This document shows, in pieces, positions 62,314 to 64,000 of a stretch of 64,000 bases of DNA. The DNA is taken from assembly GCF_019931575.1 (NCBI RefSeq), contig NZ_CP082923.1, positions 496,001 to 560,000 of the forward strand, read 5' to 3'. The stretch is from Caulobacter segnis. Its GTDB lineage: Bacteria > Pseudomonadota > Alphaproteobacteria > Caulobacterales > Caulobacteraceae. Below the pieces are notes generated by a model, which worked only from the letters and a program-made list of their open reading frames with translations, was not told where the DNA came from and made no database searches. The number at the start of each line of letters is the position of its first letter. Positions within the stretch are counted from its first letter, which is position 1. The position numbers and the translations under genes were made by a program.

Positions 62314-63650
62314 CCCGGCAGCCGCATCAAGGCTCTCAAGCCCCCCATCGTCGAGCGCGACAACACCAGATCTCCGCCCAGGCCGCGCGCCATGTCGCGG
62401 GCGATGGCCAGGCCCAGGCCCACGCCCTTCTCGTTCTGATTCCGGGACTCGTCCAGGCGCGAGAACGGCTTGAAGGCCTCCTCGTACTTGTCTTCCGGGA
62501 TGCCTGGTCCGTCGTCGTCGACGGCGATCTCGACGCCGCCGGTCTGGCGGGCGGCGGCGGTGACCTTGACCCGGTCAGCGTGGGCGACACCGTTGTCGAC
62601 CAGGTTGGCCAGGGCCCGGCGGAAGGCCAGGGGCCGCAGCCGCGCCTCCAGCCCCTGGGTGATCTCGGTCTCGATCGCCGCCCCGCCGCGCTCGGCGTCG
62701 GCGACCACGCCCTGGACCAGGTCCGTCAGATCGACCACCCGCGCGTCCTCGCCGCCCTCGCCGCGGGCGAAGGCCAGGTACTCGTCGATCATGTGCTCCA
62801 TCTCGGAGAGATCGCCCTTCATGGCCTCCAGCTGCTCGCTGGGCTCGGACATGGCCATTTCCAGCTTCAGCCGGGTCAGGGGCGTGCGCAGGTCGTGGCT
62901 GACGCTGGCCAGCAGGGCGGTGCGCTGCTCGATGTGGCGGACGATGCGGGCCTTCATGGCGATGAAGGCGTAGGCCGCCTTGCGCACCTCGCGCGCGCCG
63001 TGCGGCTTGAAGTCGGGATCCTCGCCCCGGCCGAAGGCGTCGGCGGCGTCGGCCAGGCGCTCGATGGCCCGCACCTGGTTGCGGATGAACAGGATGGCGA
63101 TCGCCGTCAGCAGCATGGTCGCCACCACCATCCAGAGGATGAAGATGTGGCCCTGGGTGGCGTAGGCCCGGTCGCGCAGGGCGTAGATCTGCAGCACCCC
63201 GCCCGGCACCTGTACGCGGATGTCGATGTAGGCGGTGTAGCGGGTGGTGTCGAACCAGAACGGGTTGTCCAGCCGGTCCTCCAGCGCCTTCTGCAGCGAG
63301 CGGTCCAGGGCCGCGAACAGCGAGGGGCGGTGGCCGGTCGGCAGCTTTCGGCCCTTCTGGAAGGCGATCGACAGGGACATCGAGTCCTCGGCCCGCTGGG
63401 CCAGCTTGGCGACGGCGGCGGGGCTGGGATCGTCCTCGTAGGACTGCACCGCCCAGGCGATGTCGCCGGCCAGGCCTTCCGACAGCTTGCTGGTCACCGA
63501 CTGCCAGTGGGCGTCGAAGAAGGCCCAGGTCACCGCGATCTGCATCACCGCCACCGGCAGGATGATGATCAGCAGGCTGCGCCCGAACAGGGTGGTCGGC
63601 AGCAGGCGCTTGAGCGGGCGAGGGATGTGCAGGCGCGTGGTGAGAGGCAT
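62310..63650 (-). CDS. EnvZ-type sensor histidine kinase
   Basis: The 446-residue protein has two membrane helices (about 24-46 and 167-189) around a periplasmic domain of about 120 residues, a HAMP (about 190-242), HisKA with H in ASVSHDLRTPLTRLKLEMAM and HATPase_c with NLVDNGVAHA, DDDGPGIP and GVGLGLAI, closely like EnvZ. ATG at 63650 overlaps the regulator stop by one base, so it is co-translated. Its periplasmic part is unlike enteric EnvZ in detail. It signals to the OmpR-type regulator upstream, possibly for envelope or osmotic stress; that is from the family. Confidence 0.92.
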   Translation of the reverse strand: MPLTTRLHIPRPLKRLLPTTLFGRSLLIIILPVAVMQIAVTWAFFDAHWQSVTSKLSEGLAGDIAWAVQSYEDDPSPAAVAKLAQRAEDSMSLSIAFQKGRKLPTGHRPSLFAALDRSLQKALEDRLDNPFWFDTTRYTAYIDIRVQVPGGVLQIYALRDRAYATQGHIFILWMVVATMLLTAIAILFIRNQVRAIERLADAADAFGRGEDPDFKPHGAREVRKAAYAFIAMKARIVRHIEQRTALLASVSHDLRTPLTRLKLEMAMSEPSEQLEAMKGDLSEMEHMIDEYLAFARGEGGEDARVVDLTDLVQGVVADAERGGAAIETEITQGLEARLRPLAFRRALANLVDNGVAHADRVKVTAAARQTGGVEIAVDDDGPGIPEDKYEEAFKPFSRLDESRNQNEKGVGLGLAIARDMARGLGGDLVLSRSTMGGLRALMRLPG

Positions 63651-64000
63651 CAATCCGGCGCCAGCCGATACCCCACGCCCCGCACCGTTTGGAGATAGCG
63701 CGGGTTCTTCGGGTCCGGCTCGATCTTGCGGCGCAGGCGGGTGACCTGGACGTCGACGGCGCGGCCGGTGGCGTCGGCGGTGTCGCGGGCCAGCTCCAGG
63801 CGGTCGACCGGCTCGTGGGCCGAGCGGGCCAGGCGGCGCATGAGCGTGACCTCGGCCTCGGTCAGGCGGATCACTTCGCCGTCGCAGGTCAGTTCGCCGC
63901 GCTCGGGTTCGAAGGTGCAGCGGCCCAGGGCGAGCGCGGTGGTCCTGGTTCCGACCGGCCGGGCGGTCGAGCGGCGCAGGATGGCCTCGATGCGCAGCAG
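63650..64000 (-). CDS. OmpR-type response regulator, C-terminal part
   Basis: The last 116 residues are seen, running off the window edge. They hold the end of a linker ([11 protein letters not shown]) and the full winged-helix DNA-binding domain: [47 protein letters not shown], then [39 protein letters not shown]. The receiver domain is outside. The stop overlaps the kinase start by one base. This is the partner of the EnvZ-type kinase; I infer that from the overlap. Confidence 0.93.
   Translation of the reverse strand: MLRIEAILRRSTARPVGTRTTALALGRCTFEPERGELTCDGEVIRLTEAEVTLMRRLARSAHEPVDRLELARDTADATGRAVDVQVTRLRRKIEPDPKNPRYLQTVRGVGYRLAPD

Overview
The window is a high-GC, densely packed alphaproteobacterial chromosome segment. 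It most likely comes from Caulobacter or a close relative in Caulobacterales. The reasons are large TonB-dependent receptors used for nutrient uptake, a nag cluster of the Caulobacter layout (regulator / receptor / hexosaminidase / PTS fusion / PTS permease), GTG and TTG starts, GANTC sites in intergenic DNA, and a long GC-rich intergenic palindrome of the kind described in Caulobacter. I see no rRNA, CRISPR array, integrase, transposase or prophage module. One tRNA (Ser, anticodon CGA) is present.

Layout. 1-10.0 kb: N-acetylglucosamine/chitin-oligosaccharide use. It holds a GntR regulator (cut by the window edge), a divergent TonB receptor, a secreted GH20 hexosaminidase, an EIIA-HPr-EI fusion and an EIIC permease with two EIIB domains. 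10.1-14.8 kb: hybrid histidine kinase, single receiver, a Dam-like orphan methyltransferase and a small unknown protein. 14.9-18.5 kb: tRNA-Ser, thioesterase, a metallo-beta-lactamase-fold protein that has lost metal ligands, an exported Gly/Tyr-rich protein and RluD. 18.5-22.8 kb: a second TonB receptor followed by a Tat-exported PhoD phosphatase. 22.8-25.6 kb: a 145-bp palindromic repeat, LysE-type exporter, HisI, DUF817 membrane protein and FolE. 25.8-32.1 kb: CysS, SDR, SRPBCC, Fe-S scaffold, YidD, ThrS and a glycosyltransferase, all on the plus strand and closely spaced. 32.2-40.4 kb: LysR regulator, an acquired-looking anchored protein, HMG-CoA lyase, GT39 and GT2 sugar transferases and a TPR-FkbM methyltransferase. 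40.5-43.9 kb: TrmL and the cytochrome bc1 operon petABC with a strong terminator. 43.9-56 kb: small enzymes and membrane proteins, YchF, pirin, a DUF2975/HTH pair, Pth and ribosomal protein bL25. 56-64 kb: Prs, PgeF, MidA-like methyltransferase and Lgt on the minus strand; UbiK-like, YbjN-like, ProC and a COQ9/TetR-like protein on the plus strand; and an EnvZ/OmpR-type pair running off the end.

How the genes work together. The first 10 kb forms one pathway: outer-membrane import, periplasmic trimming of chito-oligomers, then PTS uptake and phosphorylation of GlcNAc under a GntR repressor. The bc1 operon, YidD, ThrS, CysS, Pth, bL25, Prs and Lgt are core housekeeping genes. The most unusual items are the metallo-hydrolase with mutated ligands, the doubled EIIB domain, a block of foreign-looking codon use inside thrS, the 145-bp palindrome, and an AT-rich inverted repeat in front of the DUF2975/HTH module. 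I did not find a clear new multi-gene system; most of the window is ordinary chromosome.
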